This document shows, in pieces, positions 45,587 to 54,746 of a stretch of 64,000 nt of DNA (position 1 is its first letter; each line of letters opens with the position of its first letter). The translations under genes and the position numbers were made by a program. Below the pieces are notes generated by a model. It was not told the origin of the DNA and made no database searches. It was given only the letters and a program-made list of their open reading frames with translations. Source of the stretch: Gemmatimonadaceae bacterium (GTDB lineage Bacteria; Gemmatimonadota; Gemmatimonadetes; Gemmatimonadales; Gemmatimonadaceae); NCBI GenBank assembly GCA_020852815.1, contig JADZAN010000028.1, forward strand, positions 124,001-188,000, read 5' to 3'.

Positions 45587-46231
45587 ATGCCATCACCTCG
45601 CCCCTCGGACGCTTCTCGCCGCGCACACCGTCCCAAGCCGCGCCCCCAGCGAATCGGACGGCTCCGCGCCGAGTCCCACAATAGTGTCGCGGCGCTCGTT
45701 GCGGCGTCGCTCCTTGCCCTGTCGGCGTGCGGGACCAGCGACTCGATCACATCCAGCGTCGCCTACTCGCAGCGCATGGTTGGCGCGCTGCAGTTGCAGT
45801 CCACGGCCGCCCTCCCCGCCACTCTCAACACCCGCGCACAATCGGGTAACGTCACCTGGACGCCGCCCATCCCGGCGACCGAGGTCCGCATCCTCGTCCC
45901 GGCACAGGTCATCGAGGTGCGCGACACGGTGCGCGTTGGCGAGTCGGTGTCGATCGTCGTCAACACGATCGGGGAGAACGGATGCTGGCAGTCAGACGGC
46001 GGGACGATCGCGCAGCGCGGCGATTCCGCCTTCGTCGTCGCCTATGATCGCCATTCGGGGGCGCAGATCTGCACGCAGCTCTGGACCGATCGCCTCGCAC
46101 ATCAGGTCACCGCGGTCTTCCCCACGCCGGGCATCGGGGTGATCCGGGCGCAAGGGCGCCGCATCAAGGACAGCGATCCTTCCTACTCGACGCCGGTGAC
46201 GGCCGAACGGAAGATCGTCGTCATCCCCTAA
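45587..46231 (+). CDS. Hypothetical lipoprotein
   Basis: About 214 residues. A lipobox (AALVAASLLALSAC) lies some 45 residues after the first usable ATG, an unusually long N-terminal region rich in Arg and Pro; the true start may be a non-ATG codon closer to the lipobox, but none is clearly suitable. The mature part is a beta-rich domain (ATEVRILVPAQVIEVRDTVRVGESVSIVVNTIGENGCW) with two Cys that could pair. No family recognised. It follows the GH3 gene after about 145 bp and converges on the TonB-receptor-like gene. Confidence 0.65.
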   Translation: MPSPRPSDASRRAHRPKPRPQRIGRLRAESHNSVAALVAASLLALSACGTSDSITSSVAYSQRMVGALQLQSTAALPATLNTRAQSGNVTWTPPIPATEVRILVPAQVIEVRDTVRVGESVSIVVNTIGENGCWQSDGGTIAQRGDSAFVVAYDRHSGAQICTQLWTDRLAHQVTAVFPTPGIGVIRAQGRRIKDSDPSYSTPVTAERKIVVIP

Positions 46232-46258
46232 GCGTGCGCAGCTAGTGTGGCGCCCGCA

Positions 46259-48718
46259 TCAGCGACTCGACCGTCCCATGTCGGCGCGCACGCCCACCGA
46301 GAGGAGCGCCGGGAGCCACCCCAGCCGCCCCGGGTCGCGCGACGGCGACTCGCGATAGTAGAAGATCGCGTCGCGCCGATCGAGGGCGTTGAGGACGCGC
46401 GCGTAGGGGGCCAGCACCACGCGACACGAGGGTCCGGCCACGCACACGCGCGAGGAGATGGTGGCGTCCACGCGCAGGAACGAGCGTTGCGGGGGGAGGG
46501 CCGACTCCGCCGAGGCCGACACGACGTTTCCCGAGGAAGTCGACGCCGGCGCACTGCGATTGGCGCTCTCCAGGACGACGGCGGCGAACGAGAGGCCGCG
46601 CGCATACGACGCCGAAAGCGATCCGTACAACCTCCAAAGGCGCGCAGCAGCGCCGAGCGAGGCCACCTGCTCGAGGCGCGACGACACCACCTCGGCTGCC
46701 GAGTCGCGGTCCCAGGCGCGCACCTCGCGCGCCACGCGCGAGTACGACGCCGTGAGCGACGTCGCCCCGCGCGCGTACTGCCACATGAGGTCGATGCCAC
46801 GGTGGCGCAGTGCCGACTGCCCCACCCCGGTGCGCTGCGGCCGCTGCCAGTATGCGACGGCTGACACGCCGGCATGTGACCACCGTTGCGACGCCCCAAC
46901 TTCGAGTTGCATCGCGGTCGACTGCGAAAGCCACGCGCCGCCGCCCACCGGCGCGCTGGCCGCCAGCCCGGTGGAGGGGAGCACGGTGGCACCGCCGGAC
47001 TCGTCGAAGAGCGTCGCGGTGCGCGAATAGCCGCCCACCCCCAGGCGCAGCGCACTTCCCCCGCTCGGCGTCGCCTCCAGCGCGAGGCGCGGGAGGAACG
47101 TGACGCGCCCGGCGTCGAAGGCGCTCGGCGCCATCACCGCGCGCCCCCCCACCCCCAGCTGCAACCAGGGCGCGAGCAGGCGGCGGTGGTCGACGTACAC
47201 CGCCCCCGTCGTTCCCGCCACGCGCGCCATCACCGGCACCTGGTCGCACGCCGACGCGATGGGACAGGGATCGCCGCTCCCCGCACTCGTGAGAGGCGCG
47301 CCCGTGGAGTCGCCGGCAACGGTGCGCTGCACGTCCATGCGTTCCCCTTCCACCCCCACTGCCGTCACGGCGCGTGTCGTGCCCCAACGATGCTCTGCCA
47401 GAACGGCCAGGCGGCGCGAGTCGGCGCGGAGGTGTCCCGCACGCAGCGTGAGGAGCGGAAGGTCGATGACGGCGTCGGCGAGCCCGGCGCGCAGCAGCGT
47501 CCCGTGCCGCTCGCGGGTGCGTTCCCATGCCAGCGAGCCGGCGCGGTTGCCCCAGCGGGCGTTGTCGATCCCCTGGTCGCGCGGCAGGTCGAGCGCCTCG
47601 TCGGTGACGAGGGCGGTGGCCCGGAGTTCGTCGCCCGCCGCGGGTTGCAGCTGCAGGCGCACGAAGCCATCGCCGTAGGCATAGCCCGGGTCGGCGCCGG
47701 CCCACTGCGCCACGCGCCCGTCGTTCACGCGCCGCACGCCGGCCATGAGCGAGCCGCGGCTGCCTAACGGGAGCTCGCCGCCGGCGCGCTCGGACAGCAC
47801 GTCGATCGTGGCCCACAGGCGCAACGAGTCGGTGGCCGCCGGCCGGGCACGCAGGTCGAGGACGTAGTCGGTGCCGCCATCGTAGCGCGCCGGCGCTCCC
47901 CCCGACCACATGCGGGCCGGCGCCATCACGTCCTCGTCCACCACGGGGAGGAGCCCCCCCAGGTGCAACGGCGCGCCCAGCGGGATCCCGTCGAGCGTGA
48001 CCCGCGCCCCCGCATCCTTCGCCCCCCAGATGAACAGCGTGCGCCCGTCGCCCCCACTCCCGGGGTCGCCGGCACCGCGCCCGGGCACGACACCAAGGAT
48101 CGCACTCGTCATCGCCCCCGGCGAGGCAAGGAGCGTCGCCGCACGGCTGGACGATGCCCCGTCGGCATAGCGCGCATTCAGCGCCTCGATCCCCGGGGCG
48201 AGCGCGGGCTCGTCGTCACGCGACGCCTGCACGACGATGGCCGACAGCGAGACGGGAAGCCTCGTCAGCTGCACGTCGAGCACAAGCGCCGACCCCTCGG
48301 GGACGACGAGGCCGAGACGCGTGGGACGATACGCCGCACGCGTCACGAGCAGCGTGTAGTGCCCAGGGGTCATCGCCGGAAAGACGAAGCCGCCGTCCAG
48401 CGCCGAGGTGGCCATGCGCGCGGTGCCGTTCCCCTCGAGCACGACGAACGCCGAGGCAAGCGGGACGTCGGCACCGGCGTCGAGCACGCGCCCGCGCACT
48501 TCACCCAGCAGCGTCCGAGCGGAGTCGCGGGCAGTTGCAGCGCGTGCCACGGCGCGCCCCTCCGCGCGCCCCTCAGCGCGCCCCGCCGCGCGAGCGCTGC
48601 CCACCGCGCGCGTCGCCACCGTGCGGGAGAGCGTGTCCTGCTGCTCCATCGCCCGCGCCTCCGGCATCGCGCTCGTCAGGCGCGTCGCGACGGTAAGGGC
48701 GAGGACGGCGGAAAGCAT
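46259..48718 (-). CDS. TonB-dependent-receptor-like outer-membrane protein
   Basis: About 819 residues. After a signal-like start (MLSAVLALTVATRLTSA) and an Arg/Ala/Gly-rich stretch comes a carboxypeptidase-regulatory-like domain (LGEVRGRVLDAGADVPLASAFVVL ... YTLLVTRAAYRPTRLGL), then a plug-like region (GRTLFIWGAKDAGARVTLDGIPLGAPLHLGGLLPVVDED) and a long beta-barrel ending VGVRADMGRSSR. It likely takes up or binds a nutrient at the surface, powered by TonB. The usual C-terminal aromatic residue is missing. The N-region lacks basic residues, so a start a few codons upstream (YRVVL) is possible. It lies downstream of an ECF sigma/anti-sigma pair, which suggests regulation of the FecIR kind. Confidence 0.8.
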   Translation of the reverse strand: MLSAVLALTVATRLTSAMPEARAMEQQDTLSRTVATRAVGSARAAGRAEGRAEGRAVARAATARDSARTLLGEVRGRVLDAGADVPLASAFVVLEGNGTARMATSALDGGFVFPAMTPGHYTLLVTRAAYRPTRLGLVVPEGSALVLDVQLTRLPVSLSAIVVQASRDDEPALAPGIEALNARYADGASSSRAATLLASPGAMTSAILGVVPGRGAGDPGSGGDGRTLFIWGAKDAGARVTLDGIPLGAPLHLGGLLPVVDEDVMAPARMWSGGAPARYDGGTDYVLDLRARPAATDSLRLWATIDVLSERAGGELPLGSRGSLMAGVRRVNDGRVAQWAGADPGYAYGDGFVRLQLQPAAGDELRATALVTDEALDLPRDQGIDNARWGNRAGSLAWERTRERHGTLLRAGLADAVIDLPLLTLRAGHLRADSRRLAVLAEHRWGTTRAVTAVGVEGERMDVQRTVAGDSTGAPLTSAGSGDPCPIASACDQVPVMARVAGTTGAVYVDHRRLLAPWLQLGVGGRAVMAPSAFDAGRVTFLPRLALEATPSGGSALRLGVGGYSRTATLFDESGGATVLPSTGLAASAPVGGGAWLSQSTAMQLEVGASQRWSHAGVSAVAYWQRPQRTGVGQSALRHRGIDLMWQYARGATSLTASYSRVAREVRAWDRDSAAEVVSSRLEQVASLGAAARLWRLYGSLSASYARGLSFAAVVLESANRSAPASTSSGNVVSASAESALPPQRSFLRVDATISSRVCVAGPSCRVVLAPYARVLNALDRRDAIFYYRESPSRDPGRLGWLPALLSVGVRADMGRSSR

Positions 48719-48860
48719 CAGCACGACACGGTACGCACGGTGACGGATTGTCTCAGGATGCGGATTTCGCGGCGGCCCCGCGTCACGCGAGGCGCGAACT
48801 GCAGCGCGCGTCAGGGCCCTTCGCGTTAGACCCGGCGCGTCGCCGCCTGTGTCTCCCTCG

Positions 48861-49748
48861 TTACCGCCCCGGGGTGAGGAGGATCCCGGCCGCCGCTGCC
48901 TCGCCGGGCACGACCGTCGTCCCACGAACGGAGACCACCGTGCGCCCATCGTGCGTCACGCGCGCGCTGCGCAGCGTCGACGGGAACTCCACCTCGACTA
49001 CCGCACCCGCGCCGGCGAGCTGGACCTCGAGCTTGCCATCCCCCGTGAGGAAGCGCGGAACCCGCTCGCTCCCCGCACCGCGCGGCGTGGACGTGACGGT
49101 GACCTGCACGTCGCGCCGGTCGCTGACCCGCACCACCATGCGCGCCGGCGACTGAGACGGTTCGTTGGCCGTTGCAGCCGGCGCCGGCATCTCCAGGAGC
49201 GAGACCAGCGCCTCGCCGTCGACCGGGAGAACTGAGACGGCGGCGGCGGGAGCGGAAAGCGGCGCCGGCGCTACCGGGACATCGATCGCTGCAGTGCTCG
49301 CGCTCGCCGTCACCGGTGTCGCCGAGTCGTTGCGCGACAGCAAGTGACGCCAGCGGGGAGCCGTCATCGCCGCCGCCCCGCCGCCCACAACGAGGAGCAC
49401 GGCCGCCGCACGGCGCATGGCGACCGACGCGCTCCCCCACCACCCGCGGCTCGCGGCGCCGCGATCGCTCAACTTCGTGCGCGCGTTCCCCGCGAGCGGC
49501 CGCACTCGCGTGGCATCACTCGCGATGGAGGACTCGCGCCACCGGCCGCCCGCTCGCCATGCGTCGGGTTCGCGCGTGTCGACGAGTGCCACCTCCACCT
49601 TGAGCGCCGCCATCGCCTCGCGCAGGTCGCGTAGCGCGTGGCGGCACACGGCGCACGTTGCCATGTGCGCGGCCGTCTCGCGGTGCCCCTCCGCGTCGAG
49701 CGTCTCGTCGGCGAAGGCAATCAGCAACGCCTCGCTAGGGTGCGGCAT
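48861..49748 (-). CDS. Zinc-finger (HC2) anti-sigma factor
   Basis: A 295-residue single-pass membrane protein. Its N-terminal zinc finger is H28-x3-C32-x2-C35 (AAHMATCAVCRH), the anti-sigma zinc-binding motif. One membrane helix lies at about 112-130 (RRAAAVLLVVGGGAAAMTA). The C-terminal ~160 residues would be periplasmic and beta-rich (ARMVVRVSDRRDVQVTVTSTP), ending VVPGEAAAAGILLTPGR. It overlaps the ECF sigma gene by 14 bp and would hold that sigma inactive at the membrane. The signal it senses is unknown. Confidence 0.85.
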   Translation of the reverse strand: MPHPSEALLIAFADETLDAEGHRETAAHMATCAVCRHALRDLREAMAALKVEVALVDTREPDAWRAGGRWRESSIASDATRVRPLAGNARTKLSDRGAASRGWWGSASVAMRRAAAVLLVVGGGAAAMTAPRWRHLLSRNDSATPVTASASTAAIDVPVAPAPLSAPAAAVSVLPVDGEALVSLLEMPAPAATANEPSQSPARMVVRVSDRRDVQVTVTSTPRGAGSERVPRFLTGDGKLEVQLAGAGAVVEVEFPSTLRSARVTHDGRTVVSVRGTTVVPGEAAAAGILLTPGR

Positions 49749-50232
49749 CGGTGGTCTCCTGCAGGTAGGCCTTGTGGAAGCGCTTGAGCGCCCGGGCAAT
49801 CAACGTGGGGACGATCTCGACGCGCACGTCGATCACGTCGGCAATCTCGGCGTAGCGAAAGCCCGACTCACGCAGCAGCAACGCCTCGCGGTCGCGCGGT
49901 ATCAACCTATCGAGCGCCAGGCGCACCACGCGCACCGACTCGGCGCGGTCGAACTCTTCTTCCGGCGACTCGGCCTGGGCGTCGTCGGGGTGCGCGGCGT
50001 GGCGCTCGCGGATCGCGGTGCGCCGCGACTGGTCGCGCACGAGGTTCGTGCAGACGCGGAAGAGCCACGAGCGCGGGTTGTCCACGGCGCGCGTCTCGCG
50101 CCACAGCCGCAGGAAGGCATCCTGCACGACGTCCTCCGCCAGGTGCACATCACGCGTTAGGCGATGGACGTAGCGCAGGAGTTCGAGCCGGTGCTCGGCG
50201 TAGATCGCTTCCCAGGTGGCGTCCGGTCCCAT
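49735..50232 (-). CDS. ECF RNA polymerase sigma factor
   Basis: A 165-residue group IV sigma factor. Region 2 shows YVHRLTRDVHLAEDVVQDAFLRLWRETRAVDNPRSWLFRVCTNLVRDQSRR; region 4 shows LDRLIPRDREALLLRESGFRYAEIADVIDVRVEIVPTLIARALKRFHK, where the helix-turn-helix reads promoter -35 elements. The linker is acidic (ESPEEEFDRAE). The start ATG before GPDATWEA fits the family length; the upstream extension is unrelated. It probably controls the TonB-receptor-like gene downstream and its own operon. The 225-bp divergent gap to the DUF4397 gene should contain its autoregulated promoter, not recognisable by eye. Confidence 0.92.
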   Translation of the reverse strand: MGPDATWEAIYAEHRLELLRYVHRLTRDVHLAEDVVQDAFLRLWRETRAVDNPRSWLFRVCTNLVRDQSRRTAIRERHAAHPDDAQAESPEEEFDRAESVRVVRLALDRLIPRDREALLLRESGFRYAEIADVIDVRVEIVPTLIARALKRFHKAYLQETTDAAP

Positions 50233-50457
50233 TCGTGTGCGGTGTATCGCGTGGCGCGACAGGGGCTTCCGTCCCCGGTGGCAACGCACGCCCCGGCCCC
50301 TGTACGACGCCTGACACCCGGGATGCTAGCACCCCCTGCACGCCTTCCAGAGGGGGAAGGGGTGAAGTGCTATACGTCGGTGGACGGCGCGTCCTATCGC
50401 TCGCCACGCCGCGCCATGGTTGGCGCCGGGCTTCCCTTCAGCACGAGGACATACGCC

Positions 50458-51189
50458 ATGCGAGCCGTTCATACGACCCGTCGTCGCACCCGACTTCACG
50501 CCCGCCGTCACGCCCGACTGCTCGTCCCCATTGCGCTCCTCTCGCTCACGGCCGCCTGTGACGACTCCGACGCTCCCGACGCGGTCGCCAGCATTCGTTT
50601 CCTCCATGCGTCACAGGGACGCGCGGCCGTGGACTTCCGCGCCGATGGCACCACCGAAGACGGTGGTCGCAGCTACGGCGCCGCCTGGTCCAACAGCGTG
50701 GTGCTGGAAGCGGGAGCGCGCACGCTGAGCGCGCGGCTGGCCGGCGCCACGACCGACATCGCCTCCACCGCCGCGTCGCTGGTGAACAGTGCGTCGTACT
50801 CCGCGATCCTTGCCAAGCGCCCCACCGGCGACTCGCTCCTTGTCCTTGCCGACACCGCGGCCACGCCGGCCGATACCAAGGCCTTCGTGCGCATCCTGAA
50901 TGTCGCGCCGACTGCGGCGAGCGTGGATGTCTACATCACCGCAGCAAACGCCGACCTTGCGACGACGACGCCGAACGCCACCGCCATCGACTTCCTCAAG
51001 CGTTCGCCGTATCTCGAGGTCACCGCAGCCGCGCAGCGCGTGCGCCTCACCACGGCCGGGACCAAGTCGGTCGTCCTGGACGTGAACACGCTCGCGCTCC
51101 CCAACCGCAGCGTGCGCAGCATCGCCGTGCTCGAGGCCACTGCCGGCGGCGCTCCCCTGCAGGGGATTGTCTCGGCGGAACGGAACTGA
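50458..51189 (+). CDS. DUF4397 lipoprotein
   Basis: A 243-residue lipoprotein: Arg/His-rich N-region, then a hydrophobic core LLVPIALLSLTAAC with the lipobox Cys followed by DDSD. The mature part has two DUF4397-type repeats (ASIRFLHASQGRAAVDFRADG and AFVRILNVAPTAASVDVYITAANAD), beta-sandwich modules of surface or periplasmic proteins with no known activity. It is divergent from the ECF sigma gene and is followed by a strong hairpin, so it forms a single-gene unit. Confidence 0.88.
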   Translation: MRAVHTTRRRTRLHARRHARLLVPIALLSLTAACDDSDAPDAVASIRFLHASQGRAAVDFRADGTTEDGGRSYGAAWSNSVVLEAGARTLSARLAGATTDIASTAASLVNSASYSAILAKRPTGDSLLVLADTAATPADTKAFVRILNVAPTAASVDVYITAANADLATTTPNATAIDFLKRSPYLEVTAAAQRVRLTTAGTKSVVLDVNTLALPNRSVRSIAVLEATAGGAPLQGIVSAERN

Positions 51190-51211
51190 GGCACGTCATC
51201 AGGGTGGAGCG

Positions 51212-51244
51212 GGGTCCCGGGCGACGAGGCGTCGCCCGGGGCCC
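51212..51244 (+). terminator. Strong hairpin terminator after the DUF4397 gene
   Basis: A 14-bp stem with one G-T wobble (core CCCGGGCGAC / GTCGCCCGGG) and a 5-nt loop starts 22 bases after the stop codon. Only CCTT follows, so the T-run is poor, but stem stability and position make a terminator likely. Confidence 0.7.
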
Positions 51245-51376
51245 TTGCGCCGTGCACCCACCCAGGTTGCATGTGCAGGGCGTCCAAGGGCACAATGCAT
51301 CAGCCAGCTTGCAGAGCGTCGAGCCCGGTCACCATATGGAGGCGCACCCGATTGCTGCCCCTTCCCGCGAACGCCC

Positions 51377-53335
51377 ATGCCCTCACGCCGCCCGCCGCGA
51401 CGTTCCTCCAAACGCTCCACCGCGCGCCCCGCCAGCCGCACTGCCGCCCGCACCGCCGCGCGCACCGCCACCGACAGCAGCAACGCCAGCACGCGCGCGG
51501 AGCCGCTGCCGCCCCAGCGCTACATGACGGTCATTGCGCAGGATCCCGCGGTGCGCCACAAGGGGAAGATCGTCACCGCACGAATCGCCGTCCCCGCCGA
51601 GGCGCTGCGCCCTGGCCCCATGGGCTACCGGTTGCAGCTGGTGGACTACGACGCCACCGCCCGGCGCTTCAATGGCCTGCACGAACTCCCCGCGCGCTAC
51701 GAAGACGAACCGCGCGCCTGGCACGAGGGCGACCCGGCCATCGTGGACGACTACCGCTTTCACGCGCAGAACAGCTACGCACTCGTCATGCGCACGCTCG
51801 CGCGCTTCGAGTTTGCGCTGGGGCGACGCATCGGGTGGTCGTTCCGCACGCACCAGCTCAAGGTGGCGCCGCATGGGATGTACGACGCCAACGCGTTCTA
51901 CACGCCGGAACAGGAAGGGCTCGTCCTGGGATACTTCGCGGGCGTCAGCGGCGCCCCGGTCTTCACCTGCCTCTCGCACGACATCATCGTCCACGAAACG
52001 ACGCACGCGCTCATTGACGCATTGCGCCCGCGCTTCATGGACCCGTCCACCCCCGACCAGGCGGCGTTCCACGAAGGGCTGGCCGATGTCGTCGCCCTCC
52101 TCTCGGTCTTCTCGCAACCCGAGGTGGTGAGGCACCTGTTGCGCGGCGGCGACCGCGCGGACGCCATGCTCATCGCGCGCAAGGACGTCCTCCCCGAGGC
52201 GCTGCGCGAGAGTGCGCTCTTTGGCCTCGCCGACCAGATGGGGAGCGAACTCGCCTCGCTGCGCGGCAGCGCCTTGCGGCGCAGCGCCTCCATCGACCCC
52301 GATCCCGCCCTCAAGGATTCGTACGAGTTCCTCGAATCACACCGGCGCGGTGAACTCTTTGTCGCTGCCGTGATCCGCGGCTTCATCGATGCGTGGTCGG
52401 CCCGCATTCTCTCGTCAGGCACCCCCACCGCCAAGCGATTCCCGCTTGATCGCGTGGCCGAGGAGGGGGCCAACATTGCCGACGCGCTCGTGACGATGTG
52501 GATTCGCGCCCTCGATTACATGCCGCCGGTGCACCTGGCGTTCGGCGACGCACTGAGCGCAGCGCTCACCGCCGACCTCGAGGTGCGCCCGGATGACTCG
52601 CGCTACCAGCTCCGCGAGCACATGCGTCGCAACTTCGCCGCCTTCGGCTTTGCCCCCGCCTCGCGCCGCAAGGACCTGCCGGGAGTCTGGAACCCGCCGC
52701 CTAACGGGCTCCGCTACGACCGCGTGCGCTTCGAGTCGATGAAGAGCGACGCCGACGAGGTCTTCCGCTTTGTCTGGGACAACCGCGAGCGCCTCGAGCT
52801 GCGCGACGGCGCGTACACGCAGGTGCTCTCGGTCAATCCGTCGGTGCGCATCGGGTTCGACGGCTTCGTGGTGCGCGAAACGGTCGTCACCTACTACCAG
52901 GTGGCCCGCCTCACACCGGACGAACTCGCCGCCGTTGGGGTGAAGGCACCGGCCGACTACCTGCGGCGACTGGCGGAGCTTGATGAGGAACGCCGGCAGA
53001 AGCGCGAAGCCGACGCGGCGCGGCGCACGCCGCACTCCGACGAGGCGCCTGACGAGTCGGCGAATGTCGGCGGCGACGCGGGCGATGACGACCAGGCGAT
53101 CCTCACGCCACTCTACGGCGGCGGTGTCCTCATCTTCGACGAGTACGGCCACGTGAAGTACTGGGTGCATAACGACGTCTTCGGCTCCAGCCAGCAAGCG
53201 CGCCTCAAGTACCTGTGGGAAGAGGGACTCCTGCAGCCCGAGCAGGACGGCGCCCGGCTGCGCGCCGAGCGCTTGTCGTCGTTGCATCGCGCGCGCGCAC
53301 TCGGCGTGCGCCGCGCCTTCCGGGAGGGGTGGTAG
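51377..53335 (+). CDS. Gluzincin-like HExxH metallopeptidase, uncharacterised
   Basis: A 652-residue protein with a clear zinc-peptidase core: H206-E207-x2-H210 (IIVHETTHALIDAL) and, 22 residues later, HEGLADVVALL with Glu233 as probable third ligand, the gluzincin arrangement. The first 45 residues are Arg/Ser/Thr/Ala-rich low complexity, not a signal peptide; a start at the Met before TVIAQDPAVR would remove it. The C-terminal half includes LDYMPPVHLAFGDALSAAL and an acidic disordered stretch near residues 555-575, then GGGVLIFDEYGHVKYWVHND. Likely cytoplasmic. The MBL-fold gene begins two bases after its stop, so the two proteins probably work together. I know no characterised relative. 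Confidence 0.8.
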   Translation: MPSRRPPRRSSKRSTARPASRTAARTAARTATDSSNASTRAEPLPPQRYMTVIAQDPAVRHKGKIVTARIAVPAEALRPGPMGYRLQLVDYDATARRFNGLHELPARYEDEPRAWHEGDPAIVDDYRFHAQNSYALVMRTLARFEFALGRRIGWSFRTHQLKVAPHGMYDANAFYTPEQEGLVLGYFAGVSGAPVFTCLSHDIIVHETTHALIDALRPRFMDPSTPDQAAFHEGLADVVALLSVFSQPEVVRHLLRGGDRADAMLIARKDVLPEALRESALFGLADQMGSELASLRGSALRRSASIDPDPALKDSYEFLESHRRGELFVAAVIRGFIDAWSARILSSGTPTAKRFPLDRVAEEGANIADALVTMWIRALDYMPPVHLAFGDALSAALTADLEVRPDDSRYQLREHMRRNFAAFGFAPASRRKDLPGVWNPPPNGLRYDRVRFESMKSDADEVFRFVWDNRERLELRDGAYTQVLSVNPSVRIGFDGFVVRETVVTYYQVARLTPDELAAVGVKAPADYLRRLAELDEERRQKREADAARRTPHSDEAPDESANVGGDAGDDDQAILTPLYGGGVLIFDEYGHVKYWVHNDVFGSSQQARLKYLWEEGLLQPEQDGARLRAERLSSLHRARALGVRRAFREGW

Positions 53336-53337
53336 CC

Positions 53338-54678
53338 ATGGCCACGAGACAACCGACAGAAGTGCAGATCCGATCGTATCAAGTGGGGTTCGGCGATTGC
53401 TTCCTGCTGTCGTTCATCTACTCCGCGCGCATGGCCCGTCATGTCCTCATCGACTTCGGGACGACGGAGCTGCCGAGCAAGTCGACCAAGGCGCTCAAGC
53501 CATCGGCGTACATGCCGATGGTGGCCGAGGACATCAAGCGCGTGTGCGGCGGCGAAACGGGGCGGCTCACCGCCGTCGTTGCCACGCACCGCCACGCCGA
53601 CCATATCAGCGGCTTCGGCACGGATGGGCGCACCGGCGACTCGGGGAGCATCATCAAGGCACTGCGCCCTAAGCTGATCTTGCAGCCGTGGACCGAGGAC
53701 CCCGACGCCGCCACCGACGCGCGCAAGGCCACACGTCTGTCCAACCGGTCGCGCAAGGGCTTCGTCGCCTCGCTCGCCGCCATGCACGAGGTGGCCGGCC
53801 AGGTGGCGGCGCTCGCCGCGAAGAACCCGCCATGGATGAGCGCCGCCATCCGCAAGGAGCTGTCGTTCATTGGGCAGGACAACATCGCCAACCGCTCGGC
53901 GATCGATAACCTCATCGCCATGGGTGAGGCGTCGGGCGCCGCGGCGCGCTACCTCCACTATGGCGTCAAGTCGGGGCTCGACGCGCTCCTGCCAGGCGTG
54001 AAGGTCCACGTCCTCGGCCCTCCCGACCTCACGCAAACCAGCGGCATCACCAAGCAGGTGAGCGAAAACGAGAACGAGTTCTGGCAGCTTCTTGCGGGAT
54101 CCAAACTACGCGTAGCAGGGGGCGCGCTCGCGGGAGGACTCGGCGCGCGCAAGCGCGGCGATGCGCCGGTGGTGCCCATCGAAGGGCGTTGGTTCCGCGA
54201 TCGGCTGGAGCGGATGCGTGCGCAGCAACTGCTCGAGATCGTGCGATCACTCGACCAGCAGATGAACAACACCAGCGTCATCCTCCTGTTCGAGGTCTTC
54301 GGGAAGAAGTTGCTCTTTCCCGGCGACGCGCAGTTGGAGAACTGGAGCTACGCCCTGCAGGAGGCGCCGGACGCCGAGCGGGTGCGCGAGCTCCTGGCCG
54401 ACGTCGACGTGTACAAGGTGGGGCATCACGGGAGCCGTAACGCGACGCCGAGGAAGCTGTTGTGGGAGAAGTTCCGCAAGCGGAAGGGGCGGCAGCTCAA
54501 GACGCTGCTCTCGACGCTCCCAGGCAAGCATGGGCGTACGACGTCGAATACCGAGGTGCCGCGCCGGACCTTGCTGCAGGCGTTGGAGGAGGAGAGCCAG
54601 CTGCTCAACACCGACGACCTGTCGTTCGGGGCGCAGCCGGAGTTGTGCAACGTGTTGGTGGTGAAGCCGGCGACGTGA
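53338..54678 (+). CDS. MBL-fold metallohydrolase, ComEC/Rec2-like domain
   Basis: A 446-residue metallo-beta-lactamase-fold enzyme without membrane segments. H84-x-H86-x-D88-H89 (THRHADHISGF) is the dinuclear zinc motif; KKLLFPGDAQLENW gives the bridging Asp and VYKVGHHGSRNATP the late His, the pattern of the soluble domain of ComEC and related stand-alone proteins. QVGFGDCFLLSF near the N-terminus is also typical. These domains cleave phosphodiesters or act on nucleic acids, though many are uncharacterised. GGGAGGGG lies eight bases before the ATG, a strong Shine-Dalgarno for this genome. It is coupled to the metallopeptidase gene. Confidence 0.88.
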   Translation: MATRQPTEVQIRSYQVGFGDCFLLSFIYSARMARHVLIDFGTTELPSKSTKALKPSAYMPMVAEDIKRVCGGETGRLTAVVATHRHADHISGFGTDGRTGDSGSIIKALRPKLILQPWTEDPDAATDARKATRLSNRSRKGFVASLAAMHEVAGQVAALAAKNPPWMSAAIRKELSFIGQDNIANRSAIDNLIAMGEASGAAARYLHYGVKSGLDALLPGVKVHVLGPPDLTQTSGITKQVSENENEFWQLLAGSKLRVAGGALAGGLGARKRGDAPVVPIEGRWFRDRLERMRAQQLLEIVRSLDQQMNNTSVILLFEVFGKKLLFPGDAQLENWSYALQEAPDAERVRELLADVDVYKVGHHGSRNATPRKLLWEKFRKRKGRQLKTLLSTLPGKHGRTTSNTEVPRRTLLQALEEESQLLNTDDLSFGAQPELCNVLVVKPAT

Positions 54679-54746
54679 GGTCGATCGCCGGTGAATCGGG
54701 ACGGTCAAAATCCAACCGGAGAGACTGGCAGGAGCCTCTCAGCTCA

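Noticed and set aside
51377-54678. Calling the metallopeptidase/MBL pair a phage-defence system
   Set aside because: Pairing and position near IS elements are suggestive, but there is no known defence domain, so it is kept as an uncharacterised module.
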